Shown: positions 1 to 9,163 of the stretch, in pieces
Layout of the letters: the number at the start of each line of letters is the position of its first letter
Numbering within the stretch: position 1 is the first letter of the stretch
NCBI GenBank assembly: GCA_001404055.1
Contig: CXTY01000013.1
Location: 62,001 to 126,000, forward strand
Reading direction: 5' to 3'
Source: Roseibium album
GTDB taxonomy: Bacteria; Pseudomonadota; Alphaproteobacteria; Rhizobiales; Stappiaceae
Length of the DNA: 64,000 nt
The notes under the pieces: generated by a model
Databases searched by the model: none
What the model saw: only the letters and a program-made list of their open reading frames with translations
What the model was told of the DNA's origin: nothing
Position numbers and translations under genes: made by a program

Positions 1-242
1 GGTACTAGGAACGTTTCTGGTCGCCTTGAGTCATGGATGATTCAGTGCGGTTCGACAGTGAGCCGGTATCCAGACATGCTGCGCGCCAACGGCGCGGCTT
101 TCCTGTACCTGCATGAAATTCCAATGATCAATGAAGATCATTTGTGTTCGCGTTTCTCACACTCGTATCTGGATTCCGGATCGGCATTCGGCTTGCGCCT
201 CACTGGTCCGGAATGACGGCGGTGGCTTGGTGTTGGCTGTTC
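1..242. other. Window edge, no gene recognised
   Basis: No supportable gene is seen here. One plus-strand frame is open from the first base to a TGA at 217-219, but its translation matches no family I recognise and it may be chance. Bases 174-213 form an extragenic palindrome with arms TTCCGGA and TCCGGAA, listed separately. Confidence 0.4.
174..213. repeat. REP-like extragenic palindrome
   Basis: The arms TTCCGGA (174-180) and TCCGGAA (207-213) are reverse complements around a GC-rich 26-base centre, followed by the phrase GAATGACGGC. This resembles the short dispersed palindromes common between genes in Rhizobiales-like genomes. Assignment to a repeat family is inference, since only one copy of this type is seen in the window. 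Confidence 0.35.
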
Positions 243-1142
243 TCACCAGTCCTTGCTGACGCCAGACAGTTCCTGTGCCAGGAAATCGACAAATGCCCGG
301 ACTTTCGGCGCGAGGTTTCGTTTGGAATTGTAAAGTGCGTAGACATTCAAATCGAACGAATTGAATTCCGTCAGGACGGGTTCCAACAGTCCGTTTTGCA
401 GCTCCTCAAGTGCAACGTAGCTTGGACATAGGGCAAGGCCGGTGTCTGCGAGAACATAGGCTTTCACCGCCCTTGCACTGTTTGCGGATAGAACGCCCTT
501 AACAGATACCGAAAACCGGTTTTCGCCTTCGCGAAATGGCCAGGAGGTGCCGTTCCTGAAGTTGCTGTCAATGACGCATTGGTGTTGCAGGAGATCGTTC
601 GGATGCGTGGGGCGACCGTGCTTTTCCAGATAGGCTGGTGTTGCGCAAACGTGGACCGGGGCAGGGGCGAGTTTACGGGCGATCAAGCCTGAGCTCGGTA
701 GCTCTCCTATGCGGACTGCAACGTCAAAACCTTCATCAACAAGGTCGACGTGCCTGTCGGTCAGGCTGAGGTCGATGGTAACGTCCGGGTGGCGCTGTCT
801 GAATTTCGGCATCAGTGGCGCGACGTACATTTCGCCGAAAGTGGATGGGGCTGTGATGTTGAGCTTACCACGTGGTTCTGCCACCTGGTTTTGCATGAGA
901 GCCTCGAGCTCATCCAGGTCATCGAGTACCTGCAGACAGCGATCATGAAACAGGCGACCGGATTCAGTCAGGCTGAGGCTTCTTGTCGTGCGATTAAGCA
1001 GACGCGAGCCAAGATGGTTTTCAAGGGCCTGCACTTTTTTGCTCGCCAGGGTCTTTGACGTAGCAAGTTTTTCACCCGCTTTGGTGAAAGAGCCGGTTTC
1101 AACAACCGCCACGAAAGCGCGCATGCATTCGGTTAAATTCAT
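243..1142 (-). CDS. LysR family transcriptional regulator
   Basis: A 299-residue LysR-type regulator of normal family length. The N-terminal winged helix-turn-helix spans about residues 3-62 (MNLTECMRAFVAVVETGSF, then SKTLASKKVQALENHLGSRL) and the remainder is the periplasmic-binding-like effector domain. It starts with ATG and is divergent from the DoxX/hydroquinone reductase pair, with a 106-base AT-rich space between the starts that probably holds both promoters and the LysR site. In E. coli the LysR protein YhaJ controls yqjF (DoxX), which sits beside yqjG. The same three families are grouped here, so control of the neighbours in response to quinone-like or electrophile stress is a reasonable inference. 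Confidence 0.93.
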   Translation of the reverse strand: MNLTECMRAFVAVVETGSFTKAGEKLATSKTLASKKVQALENHLGSRLLNRTTRSLSLTESGRLFHDRCLQVLDDLDELEALMQNQVAEPRGKLNITAPSTFGEMYVAPLMPKFRQRHPDVTIDLSLTDRHVDLVDEGFDVAVRIGELPSSGLIARKLAPAPVHVCATPAYLEKHGRPTHPNDLLQHQCVIDSNFRNGTSWPFREGENRFSVSVKGVLSANSARAVKAYVLADTGLALCPSYVALEELQNGLLEPVLTEFNSFDLNVYALYNSKRNLAPKVRAFVDFLAQELSGVSKDW

Positions 1143-1248
1143 ATTGTCCCCAAAATGGATACAAACTGTACAATTTTGATGTATTTATAAAATATTATTC
1201 ATCAATTAATTCAGAAGGGCAACAGAAATTCGATCAAAGGAGTGGACC

Positions 1249-1680
1249 ATGGTCGACCTCAAAACTGCCCCCTATGCAGCGTTCGTTCTACGTATCTCCC
1301 TGGCATTGCTGTTTTTGGCTCACGCCGGCCTCAAGCTTTTTATCTTCACACCAGCGGGAACGGTCGGGTTCTTTCAATCGCTTGGTCTTCCAGGGTCATT
1401 GGCCTACATCACAATTGCAGTGGAAGTGGCAGGCGCTTTGCTTTTGATTTCAGGCCTGTACGTCCGGTATGTCAGTATTGCCCTGCTGCCCATTCTGCTT
1501 GGCTCAATCGTGTTTGTGCACGGGCACAATGGCTGGCTGTTTTCCAATGAAAACGGCGGTTGGGAATTCCCTGCGTTCTGGGGTTTTACACTCATCGTAC
1601 AGGCTCTGCTTGGCAATGGCGCCTTCGCGCTGTCCTTCAGCAATGGCAAGCCAGCCTTCAATCATCAAGCAGCTGCCTGA
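1249..1680 (+). CDS. DoxX family membrane protein (YqjF-like)
   Basis: A 143-residue integral membrane protein with about four hydrophobic helices (near residues 13-32, 45-65, 70-90 and 108-128), the architecture of DoxX/YqjF proteins. A good ribosome site (AAAGGAG) lies just before the ATG. DoxX proteins are inner-membrane proteins linked to quinone redox and thiol stress, but their biochemical role is poorly defined. It is the first gene of a probable two-gene unit with the glutathionyl-hydroquinone reductase 58 bases downstream, matching the E. coli yqjF-yqjG order. Confidence 0.88.
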   Translation: MVDLKTAPYAAFVLRISLALLFLAHAGLKLFIFTPAGTVGFFQSLGLPGSLAYITIAVEVAGALLLISGLYVRYVSIALLPILLGSIVFVHGHNGWLFSNENGGWEFPAFWGFTLIVQALLGNGAFALSFSNGKPAFNHQAAA

Positions 1681-1738
1681 TCAGGGTTATTGCCCAAGGC
1701 TTTGCTATTACGCCCAATCAGATTTTCAGGACATTGAT

Positions 1739-2740
1739 ATGTTAAAAAATGGAAAATGGAGCGCCGACTGGCATCCCTATCAAAAGAGTGACACGACTGG
1801 TCGGTTCGTGCGTCAAGTGTCCAGTTTCCGGTCCTGGATAACACCGGACGGTAAGCCGGGCCCAGAAGGACAGACGGCATTAAAGGCGGAAACTGGTCGC
1901 TACCACCTTTACGTCAACTATATCTGCCCATGGGCCAACCGCACGCTGATCACCAGAAAGCTCAAGAAACTGGAAAGCGTTGTTTCCACGTCTGTGCTGG
2001 AACCAGTCTTGAGCAAGGAAGGCTGGCGCTTCGGTAATTTTCCAGGTGCCAGTGGAGCGGATACGGAAGTAGGCGCCAGGCACTTGCACGAGATCTATAC
2101 GGTTGCCGACCCTTTTTTCACCGGACGCGCATCTGTCCCTGTTCTCTGGGACAAGAGGGAACGGACAATCATCAACAACGAGTCCGCAGATATCATGCAG
2201 ATCTTCGATACAGGGTTTGAGCAAATCACTGGTGAAACGCCAAGTTTGCGACCTGTGTCAAAACTTGATGAGATCCTGGCACTCAACAAGAGGCTTTATG
2301 ACGGTTTCAACAACGGGGTGTACCGCGCCGGGTTTGCCAAAAGCCAGGTCGCATATGATGAAGCCGTCGAGGCAGTGTTCTCAACGCTTGGGTTTATGGA
2401 GGAATTGTTGTCGGACGGGCGGAGCTATCTGACGGGCAAAGAGATCGTCGAATCTGATATCCGGTTTTACGTGACGCTTGTGCGCTTCGATGCCGCCTAT
2501 GCCGATCTCTTCAAATGCAACTTGAAGATGATCCGCGAGTATGAATTCCTCGGCGCCTATCTTGAGCGTCTCTATGAACATCCCGCCTTTGGCGAGACGA
2601 CGCATATTGATCATATCAAGGCCGGCTACTATTCAATCGACGCCCTCAACCCAAGCGGGATCGTTCCCGCTGGGCCAGATCTGGGCTTTCTGAAGGCCGT
2701 AATGTCAGGACAACACGCCTTGGAAAGTTCAGCTGCCTGA
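1739..2740 (+). CDS. Glutathionyl-hydroquinone reductase (Xi-class GST, YqjG/ECM4 family)
   Basis: A 333-residue Xi-class glutathione S-transferase. The motif YICPWANRTLI places the catalytic Cys at residue 63 in the CPWA signature that separates this family from ordinary GSTs. These cytosolic enzymes reduce glutathionyl-hydroquinones to hydroquinone plus GSSG. The start is taken at the ATG of MLKNGKWSADWHPYQ, which follows an AGGAC ribosome site and matches the family N-terminus; a longer open frame reaches back into doxX but reads as out-of-frame shadow. The 3' end overlaps the convergent SMP-30 gene by 12 bases. Confidence 0.93.
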   Translation: MLKNGKWSADWHPYQKSDTTGRFVRQVSSFRSWITPDGKPGPEGQTALKAETGRYHLYVNYICPWANRTLITRKLKKLESVVSTSVLEPVLSKEGWRFGNFPGASGADTEVGARHLHEIYTVADPFFTGRASVPVLWDKRERTIINNESADIMQIFDTGFEQITGETPSLRPVSKLDEILALNKRLYDGFNNGVYRAGFAKSQVAYDEAVEAVFSTLGFMEELLSDGRSYLTGKEIVESDIRFYVTLVRFDAAYADLFKCNLKMIREYEFLGAYLERLYEHPAFGETTHIDHIKAGYYSIDALNPSGIVPAGPDLGFLKAVMSGQHALESSAA

Positions 2741-3619
2741 TGTCTTGAAACGGTGTGTTTTCAGACCCGTCTGACCATGACCTTCCACCAGGAACAATCC
2801 GCCTGACAGCGTGTCCGGCTCGACAGCTGTCGGGTCGGTCGGCTGTTTGATGCTGGTGACTATCAGATGATCCAGATCCGGGCCACAAAAACAAGGCATC
2901 GTCGGCTTCTGGATCGGCAACGCAATCGCTTCCAGCAGATTGCCGTCAGGTGCAAAGCAATTCAGAACACCTGCCGAAACACCAGCGCTCCAGTAATTCC
3001 CATTGGCATCAACGGTTGCGCCGTCTGGACGACCTGTCTCGTTGGTCTGCTGTGCAAACAACATTTTGGACCCGAGTGAACCGGTGTCGGGCTCAAAGGC
3101 ATAGCACTCGATCCAGCCGGGAGATGTATCCGAGTGGTACATGTACGTGCCGTCCGGCGACCAGGCAAGGCCGTTGGAACAGAGCAGTTCATCCCGAATT
3201 TCTGCAAGGTCGCCGCTGGCATCAACGCGGTAAAGACCGGCAATCGGATCGCGCGGTGAATTCGTGTCCATCGTGCCGACCCAGAAGGCACCGTCAGGGC
3301 CAACCTTGCCGTCATTCAGCCGGGTGCGCTCAACATCAGCCTGGATCTCGGTAAGAACTTCACTGGTTTCGCTTTTCGGGTCGAACAGAAGAACCTTGTC
3401 CCAGACACTCACGATCAACTGGTCGTCGTCGGTCAAGCCGAATGAACCGACTTCATTGTCGAAATGCCAGGTCGTGATGTCCTTGCTTTCCCAGTCCATT
3501 GACTGGATCGCGCGGCCCTGAATATCCGTCCAGAGCAACCGGTTCTGTTGATCATCCCAGGTCGGGCATTCGGCAAGTTGATAGGTTGTATCGAGAAAAC
3601 GGGTAATCGTGTGAGCCAC
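2729..3619 (-). CDS. SMP-30/gluconolactonase/LRE family protein
   Basis: A 296-residue six-bladed beta-propeller of the SMP-30 family. The expected metal-binding acid is in QLAECPTWDD (Glu17), and family motifs LNDGKVGPDGAFWVGTMD and CSNGLAWSPDGTYMYHSDT supply the Asn and Asp ligands. Such enzymes hydrolyse aldonolactones or related sugar lactones, but substrate cannot be read from sequence. The start is a GTG preceded by AAGGAA. The gene is convergent with the hydroquinone reductase. A 6-phosphogluconolactonase is missing from the zwf-edd block 13 kb away; whether this lactonase could substitute is speculation. Confidence 0.85.
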   Translation of the reverse strand: MAHTITRFLDTTYQLAECPTWDDQQNRLLWTDIQGRAIQSMDWESKDITTWHFDNEVGSFGLTDDDQLIVSVWDKVLLFDPKSETSEVLTEIQADVERTRLNDGKVGPDGAFWVGTMDTNSPRDPIAGLYRVDASGDLAEIRDELLCSNGLAWSPDGTYMYHSDTSPGWIECYAFEPDTGSLGSKMLFAQQTNETGRPDGATVDANGNYWSAGVSAGVLNCFAPDGNLLEAIALPIQKPTMPCFCGPDLDHLIVTSIKQPTDPTAVEPDTLSGGLFLVEGHGQTGLKTHRFKTSGS

Positions 3620-3781
3620 CGGGGCAAGTTCCTTGAAAAGTCAGGCAATCGAATGGATGCGGACTATAGCGAGGGTTGCTGCGAACGTCGACTGTCTTGA
3701 AATCCGTGTAAAGACTTATTCGCCTTGCCGTTTCAGGAGCCGGCGCAAGGCGCCTGCGTTCTCCAGTTCATCCGGCAGTGT

Positions 3782-4246
3782 CTATTCACCAAGAGGTATC
3801 GCTGTTCGCTTCACAATCGGACGAATGGCAAAGGAAGATTTCATGCGCAGGACACCGGGAAGTTGGGCGAGGTGGTCGCGGTGGATGCGTTCAAAGTCCA
3901 CCGGGTCTTCTGCCGTCAGCCTGATGATGTAGTCGGCATCGCCCGCCATCAGGAAACACTCCATGATCTCATCGGAGCGCGCGACCGCGCGCTCAAAATT
4001 CTCCAGGGTTTCCTTGGATTGTCCGGTAAGCGATATCTCGACGAATATGTCCATACGGCGCCCGAGCTTGCGCTGATCGAGCAGGGCAACATAGTCCTCG
4101 ATGATCCCGGCTTCTTCCAGTGCGCGGACCCGGCGCAGACAGGCTGATGCCGAAAGGCCGATCTTTTCGGCCAGATCCGCGTTGGCGATCCGGCCATCAG
4201 TTTGCAGAACGTTCAGAATCTTTCGGTCGAGACGGTCGAGTTTCAT
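3782..4246 (-). CDS. Lrp/AsnC family transcriptional regulator (AldR-like)
   Basis: A 154-residue regulator starting at MKLDRLDRKILNVLQTDGRI. The AsnC-type winged helix covers roughly residues 1-60 and the RAM ligand-binding domain (FVEISLTGQSKETLENFE and following) the rest. An upstream in-frame extension is possible but the standard Lrp start is the inner ATG. It is divergent from alanine dehydrogenase with about 180 bases between starts, the usual arrangement of AldR-type regulators that sense alanine and control ald. Binding of that space is an inference from this arrangement. Confidence 0.92.
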   Translation of the reverse strand: MKLDRLDRKILNVLQTDGRIANADLAEKIGLSASACLRRVRALEEAGIIEDYVALLDQRKLGRRMDIFVEISLTGQSKETLENFERAVARSDEIMECFLMAGDADYIIRLTAEDPVDFERIHRDHLAQLPGVLRMKSSFAIRPIVKRTAIPLGE

Positions 4247-4428
4247 TATGTTGCACCGCATATATTGCAGAATTGTAATGTAGGTTTCGCACAAAATTTG
4301 AACATTGGCTACTTTGGCGCAATTAAATTGTCTCAATGGCCGTTTTCACACTGTGGAACGCAAGCACATTCGACGCATTGAGGCGTACACTTGGGACAAA
4401 TGATGATGCTTCCAGAGGAGATGTGGAA

Positions 4429-5568
4429 ATGCGCATTGGTGTACCTAAGGAAATCAAGAACCACGAATACCGTGTTGGTCTGACGCCTGACAGTGTTAAT
4501 GAGATGATCGCGCATGGGCATGAGGTTGTTGTTGAGACCAGTGCGGGTGCAGGCATCGGTGCCAGCGACGCAGATTATGAAGCAGCTGGTGCGAAGATCC
4601 TTCCGACCGCCAAAGATGTTTTCGACGCTGCGCAGATGATCGTGAAAGTGAAAGAGCCGCAGGCTGTTGAACGCGCCATGCTGCGTCCGGACCAGATCCT
4701 CTTCACTTACCTGCACCTTGCGCCTGATGCACCCCAGACCGCTGACCTGGTGAAGTCCGGTGCCACCTGCATCGCTTATGAAACCGTGGTTGATGACAAG
4801 GGTGGTCTGCCGCTTTTGGTGCCGATGTCCCAGGTTGCTGGCCGTTTGTCGGTCATTGCTGGTGCCAAGGCACTGGAAAAAGCGCATGGCGGTTCCGGCA
4901 CGTTGATTGGCGGGGTTCCCGGTGTTGAACCTGCAAAGGTCGTTGTTATTGGCGGCGGTGTCGTTGGGTCCCATGCCATTACCATGGCAATCGGCCTCGG
5001 CGCGGATGTAACCGTTCTGGATCGCAACACAGCCGTACTCGGTGACCTGGCCCAGACATTTGGCCCTGCGCTGAAAACCGTCTACTCGACCAAGTCGGCC
5101 TTGGAAAAACATGTTCTGGAAGCCGATATGGTGGTTGGCGCCGTGCTGGTTGCCGGTGCTGCCGCGCCGAAGCTTGTGTCTGCCGATCTGATCAGCCGCA
5201 TGAAGGCGGGCTCTGTGGTTGTAGACGTGGCTATCGACCAGGGTGGCTGCTTTGAAACTTCAAAGGCCACAACCCACTCAGATCCGACCTATATCATCGA
5301 CGACGTCGTGCATTACTGCGTTGCCAATATGCCGGGCGCCGTTCCGCGCACGTCCACCTATGCACTCAACAATGCGACGTTGCCATTTGCACTGGCGCTG
5401 GCTGACAAGGGTGCAAAACAGGCGCTTCTGGACGACCCGAACTTCCTGCCAGGCCTGAACGTCATTGGCGGACAGGTAACCTGTGAGGCGGTTGCAACCG
5501 CGCTCGGATATGACTACGTCGATCCGGCTACGGCGCTGTCGCAGGAAGACGCCAGCAAGGCTGCCTGA
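4429..5568 (+). CDS. ald: Alanine dehydrogenase
   Basis: A 379-residue NAD-dependent L-alanine dehydrogenase, which interconverts L-alanine and pyruvate plus ammonia. The family residues are at their standard positions: Arg15 in EYRVGLTP, Lys75 in VKVKEP and His96 in YLHLAP, with the NAD Rossmann motif [12 protein letters not shown] and the acidic [10 protein letters not shown] segment. The start at [10 protein letters not shown] has an AGAGGAG ribosome site and matches the family; an upstream ATG in frame is ignored. A clear intrinsic terminator follows the stop. The divergent AsnC-type gene is the likely regulator. Confidence 0.96.
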   Translation: MRIGVPKEIKNHEYRVGLTPDSVNEMIAHGHEVVVETSAGAGIGASDADYEAAGAKILPTAKDVFDAAQMIVKVKEPQAVERAMLRPDQILFTYLHLAPDAPQTADLVKSGATCIAYETVVDDKGGLPLLVPMSQVAGRLSVIAGAKALEKAHGGSGTLIGGVPGVEPAKVVVIGGGVVGSHAITMAIGLGADVTVLDRNTAVLGDLAQTFGPALKTVYSTKSALEKHVLEADMVVGAVLVAGAAAPKLVSADLISRMKAGSVVVDVAIDQGGCFETSKATTHSDPTYIIDDVVHYCVANMPGAVPRTSTYALNNATLPFALALADKGAKQALLDDPNFLPGLNVIGGQVTCEAVATALGYDYVDPATALSQEDASKAA

Positions 5569-5590
5569 ACAGGTTGAGTTTCGATACAAG

Positions 5591-5625
5591 AAAAAGGGCC
5601 GGTCCATTGGATCGGTCCTTTTTTT
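5591..5625 (+). terminator. Intrinsic terminator after ald
   Basis: A 15-base stem (AAAAAGGGCCGGTCC paired with GGATCGGTCCTTTTT, two G-T wobbles) with a 3-base loop ATT, running into seven T. It lies 22 bases after the ald stop. Confidence 0.85.
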
Positions 5626-5732
5626 GTTTGAACCTACTGCCGACGGCCTGAACCAACTGTCGGGTTTTCAGGCACACTGGATGGGCAATTCCCGTATATT
5701 CCATCCCACTGGTCAAAAACGGGGATTCGCAC

Positions 5733-7067
5733 GTGCATGACGGTGGAGTTGAAATCGGTGAGTTGGAAACTCAGAGCTCACTGAGACACGAGGAACTCGC
5801 GGCTCAAAGAACGGCAATGACCGGTCGAAGCATCGCCTTGGCTGCCATTGCGGTACTCGTGACGTTCCTGTCTCCCTGGCCCGCTCCACTGTTCACCTAT
5901 GCTTTATTGTTCGTGTTCGTGCTGCTCGGATGGTGCGCATGGTTGGTTGCAAAGTCTTCCTGGGGGAGGCATTGGCATCAATATGTCTTTGTATTCGCGG
6001 ATTTCGCTCTGCTCACCTTTACCCTGCTTTATCCCAACCCTCTGGTTCCCTTTGAATACCCGCCGCAATTCGCCCTGCGATACGGCTCTTTCATTTACTT
6101 CTTCGTTCTGCTTGCGGGTCTGGCTTATGTCTATCAACCGAGACTGGTACTGTGGGGCGGTGTATCAGGGGCAGCTTGCTGGGCTGTTGGGATCGGCTGG
6201 CTGCTCAATCTGCCGAACACGGTTTTTGAACATCCTGGCGAAATCAATTTTGAAAATGCGATGACGCTCGTTGCTCGTCCGACTTTCATAGATCTTGGCG
6301 AAAGGGTGCAGGAGATTGCAGTGCTGCTGATTGTAGCAGGCCTGCTTGCACTTGCGGTCAGACGGTCAAGAAAGATAGCACTTCGGCAGGCGACACTGGC
6401 GCGGGAGAAGGAGAACCTTCAGCGGTATTTCCCGAGGAAAACCGCGCAAATGCTGGCCGAGCGCTCTGACCCGTTCTCAGACCCACGCGAGCACAATTCA
6501 GCGGTCCTTTTTGCCGATCTGGTCGCATTCACGACCTGGTCCGAAAATCATACGCCCGGGGAAACGATCAAACTGCTGCGAGAGGTCCATGGGATGCTGG
6601 CGGAGATCGTATTCCGTCACAACGGAACGCTGGACAAATTCATTGGCGACGGCGTGATGGCAACTTTTGGGACACCAGAGCCGACAGACTCGGACGCCTC
6701 AAATGCACTTGCAGCCATGGTCGATATGTCCGAGGCATTCGACAACTGGAAGCGAGAAGGAAAACGCACGCAAGGCATCGACCTCAGGCTTGCGGTCGGA
6801 GCACACTACGGGCCGGTTGTTGTCGGTAATATCGGCAGCAGCAAACGGCTGGAATTTGCCGTTCTGGGCGATACTGTCAATGTCGCCAGCAGGCTGGAAG
6901 GTGTCACTCGCGAGATTGGTTGTCATTGCCTGGCGAGCGCGTCTCTCATCGCAGCCGCTGAAGCAGAGCAACGTGGCAATGCGACCGATTACAGGGCGAA
7001 ACTCACTCCATTGGGTCCGATAAAACTACGCGGTCGCAGCCAGGAAATTGAGGTCTATCAGCTTTGA
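5733..7067 (+). CDS. Membrane-anchored class III adenylate/guanylate cyclase
   Basis: A 444-residue protein with a GTG start, an N-terminal membrane domain of about six hydrophobic helices (roughly residues 30-210) and a C-terminal class III cyclase domain (about 245-444). The metal and substrate motifs are visible: AVLFADLVAFTTW, KFIGDGVMATFG and AVLGDTVNVASRLEG, so the catalytic core looks intact. It should make cyclic AMP (or cGMP) at the inner face of the membrane in response to an unknown signal. The membrane domain has no extracellular sensor domain I can name. It appears monocistronic. Confidence 0.9.
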   Translation: MHDGGVEIGELETQSSLRHEELAAQRTAMTGRSIALAAIAVLVTFLSPWPAPLFTYALLFVFVLLGWCAWLVAKSSWGRHWHQYVFVFADFALLTFTLLYPNPLVPFEYPPQFALRYGSFIYFFVLLAGLAYVYQPRLVLWGGVSGAACWAVGIGWLLNLPNTVFEHPGEINFENAMTLVARPTFIDLGERVQEIAVLLIVAGLLALAVRRSRKIALRQATLAREKENLQRYFPRKTAQMLAERSDPFSDPREHNSAVLFADLVAFTTWSENHTPGETIKLLREVHGMLAEIVFRHNGTLDKFIGDGVMATFGTPEPTDSDASNALAAMVDMSEAFDNWKREGKRTQGIDLRLAVGAHYGPVVVGNIGSSKRLEFAVLGDTVNVASRLEGVTREIGCHCLASASLIAAAEAEQRGNATDYRAKLTPLGPIKLRGRSQEIEVYQL

Positions 7068-7164
7068 AAACCCAGCCTCCAAAGCTGTTCGCCATCGTCA
7101 GTGAGGAGGGCTTGTTATGGATGCCCGGCGATGCTTTCAGATGCCGCGGCTTCGTGTGATTTCC

Positions 7165-8829
7165 TCACTCATTCGAACATCCAAACTGGAAGCCAAGGTC
7201 GCAATGGGCCTTCAGGCGCTCGGTATCGTCTGCAGTCCAGTTTTCAGGAGCGGTGACCTCGACCCAAGGGACGATGTAATCCTGCGCAAAATATGCGTGG
7301 CCATGGCCGGGAGGAGCGCCGAAGGACAGAGCCATGTCCAGAGCTAGCTGGAACTGGGTGACAATCGGAATGAAGGTCAGGTGCTCCGATACGTCTTCAG
7401 CAGGCGGGTCATTCATCCAGGGTGGTGCACGCCAAAGGGAGAACGGGTCATAGAAGACGATCGGGTCGCTTGAATACTGCAGGAAGACAATCCGCATCCT
7501 GCGCCACTCGGCTTCAGCCTGCGTCGCGTCTGCAAAGTGAGAAGCATAGCGGACAAGAGAACCGTCATCGATCGTCGGCAGCATCCACGAGCTGCCCGGC
7601 TGACGCGCACTTTGAACGTATTGCCACAATTCGGAGGGAAAGGGAGGACCAGCCCAGAACGCACCGTCAATCGGGTCGTCGACAAGGCGGAAGAGATTTG
7701 TCGCATACATGGACGACCATGCGCCAAGGCTGAGACCGTGGGCGTAGAGCCTCGGACGACTGTCCTGCGGGAGTGTCTGCCAGTACCTGTGAACGACTTC
7801 CAGCAGAGCGGTGGCCTGATCGAGACCGGTTCGGGTTTCGAGAACCAGGGCGAGCGGGGATTGCAGGTAAGAATACTGAACGCTGACGGTCGCTATGTTG
7901 CCATTGTGCATGTACTCGACAGGGTCATGTGACCCGGGATCCATCCAGCCAGTTCCAGTGGGACTTGTGACGATCAAGACGTCGCGCTCGAATGCCTTGA
8001 GCCGCTTAAGCTCCGCCAGCGCAAGTTCTGCCCGCTCCTGAGGTGTTTCACCATTCGCCCGGCCAACGTATACTCGTATCGGATCCATTGCCGTCTTGCC
8101 GGTGAAGGCGGAAATCGCGTCAGCATTCGGCCCCGACGTCACGAAGTTCCGGCCGGGTTGTCCCATGGCTGCCCAGTCAATCAGCGAAGCTGAGGAACCA
8201 GCCTGGCTCGGTTTGGTCGGCAGGGGAGGTGCGGCATCGAACAGTTGTTGGGCTGTCTCGTAGCTCTCATCAAGAGCAGTCACAGCTTGATCGAGGATGC
8301 CATCGCGGGTGATGACAAACAGGATGAGCACAACAGCGACGACACCGAGAACATTTGCGCGTCGCGGAGGCATGAAACGATAAAAGCGGGACCGGATCCA
8401 GCGGAACAGCGTTGCTATTATAGCGCCGACGATAAAGGCCACAGCGAATGTGAGTGCCGCTGATAACAGAATTGTTGCAAGGTGCTGGGTCTCAACGGGT
8501 TCCAAATCCATCTTGATCCGTAGCGCATTTTGCCATTTGAGGTTTGAAGTAACTGTCCATGCCGCCAGGGCCAGGACGGCAGCTGCCAGCAAGATGTTGA
8601 ATATCAAAGCCAGTCTGCCGTGCAGGCGCGGCAGATCCGCTGCCTGCCAGATCAGGTCGATAATTTTCCCCAGCAAGTACCCCAGAGCAATGACAATTCC
8701 CCCAAGCACACCTTGCACCATCGGACCGCGCGGGATCAGAGACGGGGTCAGCGAGGCTGCAAAGAAAAAGAGACCCAGCATGATGCAGGGGACTGAAAAA
8801 CCGGTAACCAGAGAGCGTATCCAGCGCAT
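7165..8829 (-). CDS. Alpha/beta-hydrolase family membrane protein (Abhydrolase_9 type)
   Basis: A 554-residue protein whose N-terminal third has about four or five hydrophobic helices and whose C-terminal part is an alpha/beta-hydrolase domain with nucleophile elbow GLSLG (in LYAHGLSLGAWSS). This matches the two-part family formerly called DUF2319 (Abhydrolase_9_N plus Abhydrolase_9). The ATG is preferred over a GTG nine bases earlier because GGGAGG lies immediately before that GTG and at proper spacing from the ATG. Substrate is unknown. No obvious operon partner is seen. Confidence 0.82.
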   Translation of the reverse strand: MRWIRSLVTGFSVPCIMLGLFFFAASLTPSLIPRGPMVQGVLGGIVIALGYLLGKIIDLIWQAADLPRLHGRLALIFNILLAAAVLALAAWTVTSNLKWQNALRIKMDLEPVETQHLATILLSAALTFAVAFIVGAIIATLFRWIRSRFYRFMPPRRANVLGVVAVVLILFVITRDGILDQAVTALDESYETAQQLFDAAPPLPTKPSQAGSSASLIDWAAMGQPGRNFVTSGPNADAISAFTGKTAMDPIRVYVGRANGETPQERAELALAELKRLKAFERDVLIVTSPTGTGWMDPGSHDPVEYMHNGNIATVSVQYSYLQSPLALVLETRTGLDQATALLEVVHRYWQTLPQDSRPRLYAHGLSLGAWSSMYATNLFRLVDDPIDGAFWAGPPFPSELWQYVQSARQPGSSWMLPTIDDGSLVRYASHFADATQAEAEWRRMRIVFLQYSSDPIVFYDPFSLWRAPPWMNDPPAEDVSEHLTFIPIVTQFQLALDMALSFGAPPGHGHAYFAQDYIVPWVEVTAPENWTADDTERLKAHCDLGFQFGCSNE

Positions 8830-9163
8830 CGCGATCACCCTCCCGTGCTTGTTGCTGCAATCAAACCGAAAAATGGACCGGACCCGGTTGTGATCTGCAA
8901 TTTACTGAAATCAAACAAGAGGATGCTTTCCTTGACGTCGAACCAATGAAATTGGTTCCCAGCTTAGCCTAAGCCTTGCAGCTTGTAAGGGAATTCTCGC
9001 GCGCCTTAACCTCCAATTCAGATGAAGTATCTACCAAATCAGGTGTAAGCCTGCTTCTTGCCTATGATCGCTTTGAGATCTGTTCGGTCATTCCCGGCCG
9101 CGTGGGTGAGCCAATCAGGACTCCAGGCCGTGGCAACCCGTTTGCGGGTTTACCGAAAGTGGA
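8830..9163. other. Intergenic region with two hairpins
   Basis: No gene is supported. Bases 8940-8958 form a perfect 8-base-pair hairpin (GAACCAAT / ATTGGTTC, loop GAA). Bases 9135-9150 form AACCCG-TTTG-CGGGTT just after the ChaC stop. Neither has a T-run. A plus-strand frame at 8976-9266 overlaps chaC in antisense and is not convincing. Confidence 0.5.

Noticed and set aside
144..431. Plus-strand frame near the window start
   Set aside because: It overlaps the 3' end of the LysR gene in antisense and has no recognised domain.
1469..1738. An upstream in-frame extension of the hydroquinone reductase
   Set aside because: It overlaps doxX out of frame; the family N-terminus and ribosome site point to 1739.
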